64,000 nucleotides of DNA from Myrica gale (taxonomy: Eukaryota > Streptophyta > Magnoliopsida > Fagales > Myricaceae). Below are positions 24,832-36,848 of the stretch, in pieces (position 1 is the stretch's first letter; the number at the start of each line of letters is the position of its first letter). A program made the position numbers and the translations under genes. Under the pieces are notes generated by a model that ran no database searches, was not told the DNA's origin, and saw only the letters and a program-made list of their open reading frames with translations. Where the stretch lies: positions 6,887,001 to 6,951,000 of the forward strand of contig OZ005612.1 of assembly GCA_963930655.1 (NCBI GenBank), written 5' to 3'.

Positions 24832-25995
24832 ATTTAGATAAATTTAAAAATAATTCACTGAGTTTTAGTACTTATTTTTTAAAATTCATTGGGTTTTAAA
24901 AAATTTTAAAACACTCACTGAGTTTACAATTTTAAAATCAAAACTCACTAGATTTAATAGACCTATTTAACGAAAAATTAATCTCTTCCAATCACATTGT
25001 GACATGTGTCATTAAATAAATAAAAATTAATAAAAAAACATAATTTAAAAAACAATTTACAAATAACTCACTAAGTTTTAGCTCCTTTTTAAAAAACTTA
25101 CTGGGTTTTAAAAAATTTTAAAACGCTCATTGAGTTTGTCATTTTAGTATCGAAACTCACTGGACGCAATGGTGTTAGAACTATTTAAAGGAAAATTCAT
25201 CTTGTTCAATCACAATGTGATACATGTCATTAAAAATGAAAAATAAATCTAAAATTAATAAAAAAATATAATAATTATTTTTTATTTTATTTTTTTAAAA
25301 CATCGGGGACCCCTAATCTTTTCACGGTGGAGGAGGAATCCCCCTCCTCTAGTCGCCGGTGGAGGAGGATCTCCCCCTCCACCTCTGAGCGGTCAGAGGG
25401 AGGGTTCCTCCACCCCGGGCGGTGGGATTCCTCCACCCCGGGTGGGCGTTGGGATTCCTCCACCCTCCGTTGGCTACCCAGTTATGGGTTGCCATGGGTG
25501 GACCCCCTCCACCGTGAAAGGATTAAGGGTCACCGATATTTTTTTAAAAATAAAATAAAATAATAAAAAATAATTATGTTTTTTATTAATTTTAGATTTA
25601 TTTTTTATTTTTAATGACATGTATCACATTGTGATTGAACGAGATGAATTTTCCGTTAAATAGTTATAACATCATTGGGTCCAGTGAGTTTTGATACTAA
25701 AATGACAAACTCAGTGAGCGATTTGAAATTTGTTAAAACTCAGTGAGTTTTTTAAAAATGCGCTAAAACTTAGTGAGTTATTTGTAAATTACGTATTTTA
25801 TTAATAATTTTTAATTATTTAATGACACGTGTCACATTGTGATTGGACGAGATGAATTTTTCGTTAAATAGGTCTAACTGTGTTGAGTTCAGTGAGTTTT
25901 GATTTTAAAATTGTAAACCCAGTGATCGTTTTGAAATTTTTTAAAATGACGCTAAAACTGATTGAGTTATTTTTAAATTTTACTTTTATTTATGT
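24832..25995. repeat. Long foldback (inverted repeat) with GC-rich hairpin core
   Basis: Two arms of about 470-490 bp are inverted copies. Each arm is itself two related units: AATAATTCACTGAGTTTTAG... and AAATAACTCACTAAGTTTTAG... on the left, mirrored on the right. Each unit carries CAATCACATTGTGACATGTG or CAATCACAATGTGATACATG. Between the AT-rich arms is a GC-rich core (about 25303-25535) whose own edges pair: CCCCTAATCTTTTCACGGTG with CACCGTGAAAGGATTAAGGG. The core is built of GGAGGAGG / GGGATTCCTCCACCCCGGG repeats and holds only a 78-codon low-complexity frame. It is either a MITE-like foldback transposon or a natural hairpin-RNA source. Confidence 0.8.
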
Positions 25996-27161
25996 AGCTG
26001 CAGTAGGATAGTTTCCCTGTCCAATCTTGATGTTGAAACCCCCCAAAACCGAATTGAACAAGACACTCGACCATAATGCCTTATGCAAACATCTCACAAG
26101 CACCGACCCATACCTCCTAAGGGCACGTGGTACTCCTTAAACAAGAATTTACAATTTCCGACCGAGAGATACTGCACTCATTCAAATGCTACCCTAACCT
26201 TACACTCATTCAACTGCGTCTCTAATATAAAAAAGAAATCAAAGAAAGAAAGAAAATACTTGATTCTTGTTCAGATGCTAGGTGACAAGTGCGTCTCATA
26301 TGATCACAAAATTGTCTTACATCACACGTCATGCGTGCGTGTGATATACGTATCATAATCTCTAATTCTCTATATATTGTATTATGACACTTTTTATAAA
26401 TATCAAATCTCAAAATATTAGATATTATACTACTTACTTTTTAAAAACTTTAACAGCGTCTATGTCCCGCATGCGGCGATCGTTTGGCTGCAGATCTATA
26501 GATTTCTTGTATCCATTTTATTGATAGTACATCCGATTTCATCTTTTGATTGATCGCCGCCACTCTTCGACGATAGATCTATAGATCTCTTGTTTCTCTG
26601 TTATTGACAGTAGATCCGATTTCATCCTTGGATCATGGATCTCACGGATTGTGAATCACTACTTCTTGTTGACATCCCTAGTCGCAGTTGTCAATCGGTT
26701 TTGAATGATGGTTTTGAATTCCAACCCTCTCTGCTCTCCCTTTCAAGAGTCAAATTCTCTTTCAAAATTAAATGATAACTCAACTAATTAATCCCAATAT
26801 CCATGCAATAAAGAACTCAAGACAGTGCTCTAGATACAGCCTGCAACAAAATTACGTAAAAGTGAAGATTCTCCCATTTTTATAGTATATATGTACAATT
26901 TACGTTTTACTGTAGGGAAAGCCTTAAAATAACCCATCAAAATACCCACATATCTAAGCCCATGTGGACTCTTTCCCAATTATACAAATACAAGGGTAAT
27001 CCTATTTTCCTTCGATTTGGGTTGGAAAAAAGAAAAAGGAGCAAAAAAAAAAGTTGAAAATGATCCCACATAATAAGTCCATATATGTCGTACTGTAGTC
27101 GGTATGTCAGTATCACTGTGTCGTTGAACCCCCGAGCAACGATTGACGTCTTCTTTGTTTG
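25996..27161. other. Non-coding stretch with an 83 bp imperfect tandem duplication
   Basis: About 26492-26574 and 26575-26640 are imperfect copies (AGATCTATAGATTTCTTGT / AGATCTATAGATCTCTTGT, then CCGATTTCATC). They look like a retrotransposon leader. No gene is recognised elsewhere in the stretch. Confidence 0.5.
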
Positions 27162-27166
27162 GGTGT

Positions 27167-27709
27167 TGTTAGGAATAATTTAATTGGTTTTACTTCGTAT
27201 GTTATTGTGTTGTACTTCCTGAGATATTGAGGTTAATGAAGCTTCTGTGAAGAGCTGAAGACTGCAGTACAAAACAAGGTATTTCTTCAGAAATTCAAGT
27301 TAGCTTGGAGTCAGATGCAAGTCAGACAGAAACGCGAATTAAATAAACGAATGAAACAGAAATTGGTTAGTCCGTTTCTAACTAAATGAGTGACGTCATA
27401 CCTGACCCAAGAAGCCCAGAACTTTCTACTCCTAACCGAAAAACACCCGTAGCTTTTAACCCCCTTCATTCTTTGAAGATTCATCACTTAGAAAATTCAA
27501 GAGATTGTGCCTTCAACGTGAAACTCTCTCTAATCTCTTGTTGCTCTGTTTTCTAAGTCTTTGATTGTGTGAGAACTGAGAATGGAGCATTGAAAAGTAA
27601 AACCCCTCTCATAGTACTCTCAGTTCGAGTTGATTGATAACCGTCGTTATTTCCCCAAGAAGAAATTCGAGATTTCAGAGGTTGCTGAAATCTTGAAGGT
27701 CCAAGTGCC
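27167..27709 (+). repeat. 5' LTR, truncated
   Basis: Matches 29928-30470 base for base in length; truncated at CCAAGTGCC, where the internal deletion joins. Confidence 0.9.
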
Positions 27710-29927
27710 TTAAAGATGTTTGTTTCATGGCTCTTTATTTCTGTTTTATATGGGATTCATAATCAAATATATTTGGTCATGTTGGTTGTTCCCATGTGGT
27801 TATGCAATACATGTGCATTTTATCTGTAGCACCATAAATGGTTATATGACTATAATGATGTGACATACTTTGTTGTCATTACTGTTGATGTTGATGTGGA
27901 GAATTGATCTTCCATAGTTGCAAATGATCTATTATCATTGTTTTTTATTAAATGAGAGTATTATACATTGAGGGGGAGTAATACTCTAAATAGCTACTGA
28001 GGAAGCGGATGACGACAATTTTGTTGGTGAAAAAATCTATCTTCTGGTGCTAAAGATTCTGAATAGTTCCTTGTGGCTCACTTTTTCCCAAAAAGGGGGA
28101 GTTGTATTATTATCTCACTTTTTGTGTTATGTTCTTAGGTCTATCTATAAAATTGCTATGTTTCATATTGATATTTGCACAAACTGGTTGGGATAATTGC
28201 TAATAGTATACTTGATGGGCTGTGATATTATTGAATTGGATTGTGACACTTGTGATATTTTGCAGTGCACATGTTCTATTTTGTGTTAAATATGATGATT
28301 GCCTATTATAAGAATGAGAATACAACTTGCCTATCTAGTTTTTGTTGACCCTGGAGGTTCTGTTGGGCATTGAATAATATGATATTCGAACAATTTCAAT
28401 AACATGCTGTTTTGTTGTTGGCCGATAGTAATATTTTGTTTGATGTGTGATTTTTATAATGATAAAGTACTGCTGTAAGTGGGTTCTCTTTCAGGTCTAT
28501 ATACTCTTTTAAAAATATGTCTATCACACGTTTATTGGTCCACGAATACTATATTGCAAGTGCTTTGATGAATTTTTGTTAAGTATTTTGACTTGGTTTT
28601 TAATAGCTGACACATGTTAGTTCCATAGTATTTTTCTGTTGAACTATGTTTTCTGTTTTGATGAAATTCTTCATTGGATGATCTTGAGTATTGTATGATA
28701 TTTGTACAGTGAACCATATCATTTGTCTCATTTGGTTTTTACATATAGTTCCTATTTTGTTTGTAACATCATAAATGATTCTTGGTTTAAGTTTCTTTCT
28801 TATATTGAAAATGTATTTCATATGTCTCACTTCTTGGTCTATTTGGATATTACAAGTCTATTAAACAAGATGATTGGCTTTATTGATGATAGACATGATA
28901 TGTTGGTTGGAGACATAGTTTTGATTTTTCTCCTTTGGCCTAATTCTTAAAAAAAAGGAGTAGTTGATGTTTTGTTTCATCTGTGTATATTGTTACTTTT
29001 CATTTGCTGCATATGCATCTTTATTTTGGAACTATATGTTTGTAGTTGAATCTATCATTGTTCAAGTTTTAGATTAAAGTTGTTTAACATAGGTTGTTGA
29101 TTACACTTATGCTGCTATTGTATCTTACATTGACCAAAGTGTTGAATGATGTCGCCACTATTTGTAAATGTTGTGAACTCTCACGATGCCTCAAGTATGG
29201 CCGAAGGTTTTGGTGATCCTGACATTCTGCCTCTGATGATGTTACTTCTGCTGGCATTGCTACTGCTCATGACTCTGATACTGTCTACTCTGATTGACTT
29301 CCCTTTGGCTCACTTCTTGCCAAAAGGGGGAGTATATTATGTGCCTTCTGCTGCTGTGTATATTTGATATTCTGCTGTGTATTTTTATGTATATCTTGTT
29401 GAACTGCAGTTTATGTTTCTTTTATGTCATGATCCACTAAACATCTATTATTCCTTTGCTATATGGAGACTTTCTCATTTAGCTGGTTGGGATTGTTAGA
29501 AGTAGATGTGTCTTGGTTATGTTTTTATAAAATGATTATTGTTGCTTACTTGCTGCACTTGGATTGTTAGCAGAGTGTAGTTATACTTGTGCTTGTGAAG
29601 CATATAGTGCTAACACTTAGGGGGAGAGTTTATCTATCTTCCTTATATTTACAAAATGGATACTTGTCTCAGGGGGAGAGTAGTATCCTGAAATGTTATG
29701 ATTAACTCTTTTTGTTTGTATGTTAATCCTGCTCTAATGATATTAAAGATTGTATTTTGCTGAGGTGTTGTATGCAGGTATTTGGAAATCTCAGGAAGTT
29801 ATAGAATAGGCTATGATAGAGTTCATAGGCTTGTCTTATGTAAATGAGTTCTGTGGTGGTGATCAGCAGAATCCATGTCCTAGGGGTTGGGATTGTGTTT
29901 GTCACGAAGTAAGTCAAAGGGGGAGAT

Positions 29928-31101
29928 TGTTAGGAATAATTTAATTGGCTTTACTTCGTATGTTATTGTGTTGTACTTCTTGAGATATTAAGGTTAATGA
30001 AGCTTCTGTGAAGAGCTGAAGACTGCAGTACAAAACAGGGTATTTCTTCAGAAATTCAAGTTAGCTTGGAGTCAGATGCAAGTAAGACAGAAACGCAAAT
30101 TAAAGAAACGACTGAAACAGAAATTGGTTAGTCCGTTTCTAACTAAATGAGTGACGTCATACCTGACCCAAGAAGCCCAGAACTTTCTACTCCTAACCGA
30201 AAAACACCCGTAGCTTTTAACCCCCTTCCTTCTTTGAAGATTCGTCACTTAGAAAATTCAAGAGATTGTGCCTTCAACGTGAAACTCTCTCTAATAACTT
30301 GTTGCTCTGTTTTCTAAGTCTTTGATTGTGTGAGAACTGAGAATGGAGCCTTGAAAAGTAAAACTCCTCTCATAGTACTCTCAGTTCGAGTTGATTGATC
30401 ACCGTCGTTATTTCCCCAAGAAGAAATTCGAGATTTCGGAGGTTGCTGAAACCTTGAAGGTCCAAGTGCCATGTTCGAAGAGTTGCTGTTGTTGTGAGTT
30501 CACAATGGGAAACGACAAGGTATGGACAGCGTGGTAAAGTTTGTAGTTTTTCGAATGGACGAGAGGTTCTTGATCCCTGCTATGGTGCAGATCTGAACGG
30601 TGTGGTTCGGATAAGAAAACAAGTGTGTTAGACTAGAATTATGGTTATTCTTGAGTCTATGGATCACCTTGTATTTCGAGTTTGAAAAACTAGTGGAATC
30701 GTTACCCGATCTAAGGACCCGGAGAGTTTTTATCTCTTGAAATTTGTTTCCAAGAGATTTTCTCTTCGTAACCAATCTTGGTGTCTCTTGTGGTGATTTA
30801 TATTGTTTATATTGTTCTTGATTAAATGATTAATAATCTTGAACTGCATACTGAAGTTTTAGGTGATTGTGTTTTGTGAAAGAATCTTGATTATCGATTC
30901 TAGTTTAATTGATTTACTGATTAATTGTTTTTCTTGACATTGTTGTGAGAAGTGATTGTATTGAACTTATTGATTTGTTTTGTGAAGTTTGTGCAGAAAA
31001 ATTAGTATTAATCGAAAAGAGTTATAGTTTAAGTTTTAGAACCTATTCACCCCCCTCTAGGTTAAGTTTGTATCTGATTGAGTCTTAAACAAGTCTATTC
31101 A
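29928..31101 (+). repeat. 3' LTR, complete
   Basis: Begins TGTTAGG directly after the polypurine tract AAAGGGGGAGAT and ends CTATTCA before the GGTGT duplication. It contains the CACCCCCCTCTAGG motif common near the 3' end of copia LTRs (about 31050). Confidence 0.9.
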
Positions 31102-31106
31102 GGTGT

Positions 31107-31921
31107 ATTATCAAATAATTATAAAACTTGAAGCAGAAAAGCAAAGTTCAGGACCTCAGGGCGGAAGCAGAAGGGTGTCGGCCGACACCTATTGATCTCT
31201 TAAAAAAAACAATTTGCTAATAGAAGATAGCCTGGACTCGATATCCATAGTTCCAGATCAATTTGGAGAGATCTGTGGTTTGATCTAGGTCTAGTGCAGC
31301 CTCCCTTGTATGATATGTTTTTACTTGATTTTTTTAAAATGAGGTTGAGTTGCACCTGAGTTTTTGTTAAGACTCTCTCTCTTTCGTGTTATATTCATTA
31401 AGGAAATAAGTATCTACCGTATCTTAGAATAGTCGTTTATATTTATAACAGGAAAAATGGATTATATAGGCTAGCTATTTTTTATTCCTCAAGTTATTTC
31501 TCATCAGCTTGAATCACATATTGACACATTGCTGATGTTACTTGGCATTTACTATCAACTGTATTATTGGCATATATCTTTTTTTCTGAATTTTGTTTTT
31601 TATGGTACGTGTATTTCAATAATGTTGATGTTTTTAATTCTTAATTTTCGATTAACTCCAAAATATCTTTTTGCATTACGTAGGAAAACAAATTTCTCAT
31701 TTCACCTTAAGAGTTCGCCCCCTTTAAACTAGATCCTGATTTCCCCACTGATTCAGGTTTTTTATTTTTTTTTCTAAACACAGTTCAGGTTGTTGAGGGA
31801 ACAAAATGAAGCACTCTCACATCAATTAAACCAGTTGTAAGGGCTACTAATCCATAGTATAGGTGACAATGAAAGCTTCCAAGTCGACCGATCTTTGTTG
31901 GAAAAAAGAAAAAAGAAAAAA
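31107..31921. other. Non-coding stretch, nothing recognised
   Basis: AT-rich with only short frames of no resemblance to known proteins. Confidence 0.4.
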
Positions 31922-32119
31922 AATGCTCTAATGCTAGCCCTGATCTCAGCCCCTATCTCTCTCTTGCATGTTTATCAAAAGGCCGAGGCAGCAGCTTTCT
32001 TCCATTCTCTTCCAATTATAAATGCTCTAATGCTAGCCCTGATCTCAGCCCCTATCTCTCTCTTGCATGTTTATCAAAAGGCCGAGGCAGCAGCTTTCTT
32101 CCATTCTCTTCCAATTATA
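31922..32119. repeat. 99 bp tandem duplication
   Basis: Two exact-looking head-to-tail copies (31922-32020 and 32021-32119) begin AATGCTCTAATGCTAGCCCT. The unit is a multiple of three, so a plus-strand frame of 100 codons (31895-32197) repeats a 33-residue block. Nothing else argues that it is translated. Confidence 0.92.
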
Positions 32120-32240
32120 AACCTTATCCTCGCATTTCCTGCAGAAAGTGTACAACTCGTGTTTAGCTCCCGTTTCTTTGGAGACAAAAACAAATGAGGA
32201 GAGAAAGATTATTGTCTCCTGTGCCCTATACGCATTGTGC

Positions 32241-32360
32241 GTAATTTCGGGATACCATGTCAGCTGTTGGGGATGCATGGTCTGCGTTCTTTCTCTACAC
32301 GTAATTTCGGGATACCATGTCAGCTGTTGGGGATGCATGGTCTGCGTTCTTTCTCTACAC
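32241..32360. repeat. 60 bp tandem duplication
   Basis: Two exact-looking copies (32241-32300 and 32301-32360) begin GTAATTTCGGGATACCATGT. The unit is again a multiple of three, so both strands keep open frames across it. It lies only about 120 bp from the 99 bp duplication. Confidence 0.92.
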
Positions 32361-33421
32361 GTGCATGCGCACAATATCACCAGCAAAGGTAGTTCGAATG
32401 TCAGAGACGTGTAATGCTGGGGTAAGTTACACGAGATAACAGAAATGAGCATTTTAGCCCAAATTAACTCAAAATTTTGATAAAAAAATATTAAATCATT
32501 TATAATTATTATCAAATCATTTCTTTCTATTACAATAAACACAAAAAATGCTTTCAAATAATCAATTTCTTAATTTTTTTATTAACTCTCGTAAAACTAA
32601 ACTTTTAATTCCAATATACCTCAATTTTTACAACCCAAATTAAATTCTCATACATATGGCGGCCTACAAGTGTCTTTTCGTTTTTTGTGCTAGCCATAAA
32701 TGAATACTCAAGTCAAATCAAGCAGTAAGATTTCAATTTTTTTACATGATCTCAAATTTCTAAATAATTATAAAATAATATATTCTCGTTGAATTATAAA
32801 TATTCAATTAAATTTTTTGTCACTTCATTTTTTCATAAAATATCTATACTTCTTCACAAACTCCAATAACTAACATTTCCACAATCTCAAAATTTTCACA
32901 AACAAACATCACCTTAGTATCACAATTATAAAATTTTCAACCCTCAAAATTTCTACACAATTATAAAATAATCTCTCTCCTCATCAAATTATAAAATAAT
33001 ATTATAATATTCAATTAGATTTTCAATTTATTCACTTTTTCATCCAATTCTATAAAATATCATTACTTTTTCACAATCTCCAATACCCCAAAATTTTCAA
33101 CCCAAAAATTTTTACTTCAAACAACCCCAAATTTTGTTTGCAAGTTTAGTTCTTCTACTGTATGAACAAGTTATCTATCTTAGAAAAATAAATAAATTAT
33201 CTCTAACTTAATAAGATTGTTACGTTAGAGTTTGGCGCGACTCTAATAATACAAGTTTATTTTTTACACTCTTGTTAACCTACCTTTTGTAGCGGACATG
33301 AGTTTGAATAATAGTGTCTGTGAGTGAGTTGATTTAACTGATACTGTAGAATCGATTTGAATGTCCAGAGTTTTGTCATTGTGCTTTCCGCCCAAAACTA
33401 CTAAATTCTTGTATTTATTTC
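32361..33421. other. AT-rich stretch with decayed MITE-like sequence
   Basis: Repeated motifs such as AATCTCAAAATTTTCACAAAC and AATTATAAAATAATCTCTCTC between about 32760 and 33125 look like overlapping decayed MITEs related to the one at 5153. No gene is seen. Confidence 0.4.
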
Positions 33422-33728
33422 TAGGGATAAACATAAAATTGGTCCATGTACTATGCGTAGAAATCAATTTAGTCCATGTAATATGAAAAATATAAATTTA
33501 GTCCCTGTGATTCTATTTTTGTTTGTCGTTGGTCCTCCATCAGATACTGATTTTATCACTTTCAGAAATCATAGAAACTAAATTTAGTATTTTCGTTTGT
33601 CGTTGGTCTTCTATCAGAGACTGATTTTATCACTTTCTGAAATCACGGAGACTAAATTTATGTTTTTCATATTACATAGACTAAATCGATTTTTTTGTAT
33701 AGCACATGGACTGATTTTATATTTATGC
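33422..33728. mobile_element. Palindromic short element related to 11314-11546
   Basis: The left end TAGGGATAAACATAAAATTG is mirrored at the right by the inverse of GCATAAATATAAAATCAG. AATTTAGTCC and GGTCCATGTA motifs recur inverted. An internal segment (TTGTCGTTGGTCCTCCATCA / TTGTCGTTGGTCTTCTATCA, about 33511 and 33597) is tandemly duplicated. It is non-coding. Confidence 0.6.
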
Positions 33729-33889
33729 ATTGTTTCTATCGAAGCAATCAATTTTAAAAAATCTAAGAATATTGAAAATTGACCCCGCATCTAATTTTCA
33801 ATAAGAGATCACATACTATTTGAACCTTTTTGGGTAATCACAGAACCTGTTCACTAGTCTCATGCACCGCATAAAACAAAACTTTAAAG

Positions 33890-34065
33890 CAAGTGAGGAG
33901 CGTTGCGACTGGCTGCGAGAGCATGGTAAAACTCCCGAGCATACACACCCGCCGCATACTATGTGCACCAATAATTAAATGAGGGTACCTAGCTTGGATT
34001 CGAACCCAAGATGTTTGAGTTTACTACTTGCCACAACATTGTATCTCATAATTTGTCGTATGAGA
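33890..34065 (-). repeat. Possible tRNA-derived SINE
   Basis: On the minus strand a polymerase III B box, GGTTCGAATCC (34006-33996), is exact. An A-box-like TGGCAAGTAGT (34033-34023) precedes it. The spacing (27 bp start to start) is shorter than in tRNAs and most SINEs, and no clear tail or target duplication is visible, so this is a weak call. Confidence 0.3.
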
Positions 34066-35203
34066 AAAGTGATTTAGGACCTGTACGTACGTGCTAGCTC
34101 TGTTACTATAAACAGCAATTAAGCTGACGGAGTAATCACCTGATCCTACTTACAATACAGTACTAGGACTAAAGATTATGGAAAATGTTTTATTTTATGA
34201 AAGTGTCGTACGACCAAATATAACCAAGGATATAGAGATATAAGCCTAGGAGATCGTCTTGCATCGAACAAGCTGCTTCAGTAAATTGAGCTCATAAGTC
34301 GTTATATATGTCTATGAAATCATATTTTATGTAAACTTTTTTAGTTCTTTTATTTATTTTTTATTGTTCATGAAACGTACGCGCGGATTTCCAAACCAAA
34401 GGGTTAATATCGTTCCTAGAGATGTCCCGATGCAGTAAACCAAAAATCACCAGTGGCAGTGTCGTTTGAGGATGTGAAATGTCATATTTGGTTTGCCTCT
34501 TTAATTTACAAAAATAATTTGATGAATAAAATGATCCAGCTATAGTAGTCGGTACTGTTTTTGGTTCCATTTGTAGCTAGAGGCAGGTTACCAGAGGTTA
34601 AAGAAGCACGGTCAGCCAGAGCATGGCCACCAGACCACCTACGTACCGTGCTCTTTAACGACTCGCGCTAGTCCTAAGTAAATGTAGATGTAGAAGTTGT
34701 CCTTGGGATGATGATCTCTTGGTTCCTACGAGGTGTAGATAATATAATTGCTCTATGGAATTTCCTTCCATCTTTTTACTATGTTTTGCTCAAAGGGTAG
34801 AACTTAGAAGGGAAATAGTGCATCAAGCTAAACTGCATGCCGTAGAAGCACATGCATGAATGTTGCAAATAAAAAGGGTCACAAAAGAGTGCCCACGCAC
34901 AGACACATCTACACACACATATATATGTATATATATAGCACATTGCTTCGTCCATAGGACTGTGTACACATATATAAGCACATTCATCCAACAGCCTATG
35001 GCCCATTTCTCTTGTAAAAGAAGATAAATGGGATAGCCCTCCAATGAAGGACCACCCTAGCTAATGGACACTAGAAGCTGTGGGTCATCATATGGACTAG
35101 TGTGTGCGACTTTGTATCAGGTTCTTCATTTTCGTATAAGATGAGTATGTTTGGGAATTGGGAGGGTCATGCAACCCTACCCGGCCTACCGAATAGGTTT
35201 ACA
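34066..35203. other. Non-coding stretch with one small hairpin
   Basis: Holds a stem-loop at 34597-34659: GTTAAAGAAGCACGGT pairs with ACCGTGCTCTTTAAC with a single bulge. A TA-rich microsatellite lies near 34917-34936. No gene is recognised. Confidence 0.45.
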
Positions 35204-35211
35204 CATCTGTC

Positions 35212-35758
35212 TAGGGGTGAACAAAACCGGACCGCAGACCGGACCGGACCGGAAAACCGGACCGGATTTCCGGTCCGGTCCGGTCCTTTTTCTTAAAATG
35301 CGGTCCGGTCCGGACCGGACCGGATAAATCCGGTTATCCGGTCCGGTCCGGTCCTATTTAATAATAAATGCGGTCCGGACCGGACCGGACCGCATTTATT
35401 AAAAAAATAAAAAATATATATTTTTTTATATTTTTAAAACAAATTATAAACATAAAACGTTTAATTTTTATCTAAACTAAAACTTAACATTTTTATATAC
35501 ACTTCCCATTTGAAATTAACCTAAAAAAAATTTTGAAAAAATTTTAAAAAATTAAAAAAATTTAAAAAAATTTAAAAAAAATTAAAACCGGTCCGGACCA
35601 CTTAAGTGGTCCGGACCGGACCGCATTTAGTGAAACCGGACCGGACCGGACCACTTATAAGTGGTCCGGTCCGGTCCTATATTATTTAAGGACCGCAATG
35701 CGGTCCGGACCGGAATGCGGTCCGAAAAACCGGACTGCATTCCGGTTGTGCAGCCCTA
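35212..35758. mobile_element. Non-autonomous hAT-type element, ggtccggtcc subfamily, with 8 bp TSD
   Basis: Begins TAGGGGTGAACAAAACCGG and ends CCGGTTGTGCAGCCCTA. It is flanked by the exact 8 bp duplication CATCTGTC (35204-35211 and 35759-35766). Both ends are packed with GGTCCGGTCCGG / CCGGACCGG subterminal repeats, and the middle is A/T only. It is non-coding. Relatives occur at 43093 and 51335. Confidence 0.92.
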
Positions 35759-36195
35759 CATCTGTCCACCTGCTTCTTCTTTTTTTCTTCCAAAAGGTTT
35801 ATAATAGCATTAATAGAAGATAAATACAGAGACAGTTACGGTGGATCAGAGCCACCAAACTTCCAAATATTACATGACTTATTTGCTCCAAAACGTAAAA
35901 GAAATGGAGAAATTAATAAGCCTTAATGGTCCATCTATATTTCCTCCAGAAAGGCAAAAGAAATGGGAAGGGTCAAACACAACTGTGTTTGGATGAGGAC
36001 AATTTTTGTCGTTTTTTTATAATTATTAATTAAGACATATTTTTTGAGATAAATTTTATTGTGTGTTTGAGAAAAAAAGATAAATACATGTGCGTAATTC
36101 AAAGATAATATGGAGAGTAAAGAGAGAAAGTAGTTTCTTTTTCACTCGGCGGGTAAGTTTGAGGCAGTATGTCGGTAATAACGGCAAGTTCCAGG

Positions 36196-36848
36196 TAAGG
36201 GTGATACCGGAACCGGATGGATTGGGTCATTCCGGTTCCGGTACTCACCGGAATTGGATTTTTCATTCCGGTTCCATTCCGGAATTTACCGGAACGGAAC
36301 CGGAATTGGAACCGGAAATTCCGGTTCCTTATATGGACAAAAAAAAAATTTGTTTAGTTCCTTTGACCAAAAATGGATTTTTAAGTTGTTTTTTGTGGAC
36401 CAAATAACTCTAAATTAAAATTACAATTAAACAACTAAATTTCAAAACAATATTTCACTATTTCAAGATGCCAAAATAAATATAAATTAAAATTACAACT
36501 AAATTTCAAAACAAAATAAATATTATGAAAATAAACTCTAAATTAAATTTACAAAAAAACTATTAAACAAACAATTAATCATACAAATAAGTAAACAACT
36601 AAACATTTGTCAAAAATTTAAATTGAAAGAGGTAAACTCTAAATTAAAATTATAATATTTTTTAAATTTTTATAAAATATACCGGAATCGGAATTTTTCG
36701 GTATTTCCGCCGGAATTTCCGGTTCCGGAATTTCCCTAAAATGGGATCCGGTTCCGGTACCGGAAATGACCGGAATCGGTACCGGAATTCCGGAACCGGT
36801 ACCGGAACCGGAAATTTCGGTTGGAACCGGAACATTTGAACACCCTTA
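36196..36848. mobile_element. Non-autonomous hAT-type element, accgga subfamily, with 8 bp TSD
   Basis: Begins TAAGGGTGATACCGGAACCG and ends GAACATTTGAACACCCTTA. It is flanked by the exact duplication GTTCCAGG (36188-36195 and 36849-36856). Subterminal GGAACCGGAA / TTCCGGTTCC arrays lie at both ends, and the AT-rich interior is similar to the elements at 5511 and 49548. It lies about 630 bp upstream of the MAP70 start. Confidence 0.92.

Larger units (their letters stand above)
27167..31101 (+). mobile_element. Ty1/copia element, internally deleted, with 5 bp TSD
   Basis: The 3' LTR runs 29928-31101 (1174 bp, TGTTAGGAATAATT ... AAGTCTATTCA). The first 543 bp of a matching 5' LTR lie at 27167-27709, aligned without indels at a 2761 bp offset and with about 17 differences by my count. 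The whole is flanked by the exact duplication GGTGT (27162-27166 and 31102-31106). The rest of the 5' LTR, the primer site and all of gag-pol are gone. The internal remnant (27710-29927) is non-coding and carries several polypurine motifs of the form AAAGGGGGAG, the last directly before the 3' LTR. Repeated polypurine motifs in a long 3' region are typical of SIRE/Maximus-type copia elements. Confidence 0.9.

Noticed and set aside
32045..32557. 170-codon minus-strand frame with an internal 20-residue repeat
   Set aside because: Openness follows from two tandem duplications with lengths divisible by three; no codon pattern, family likeness or splice context supports a gene.
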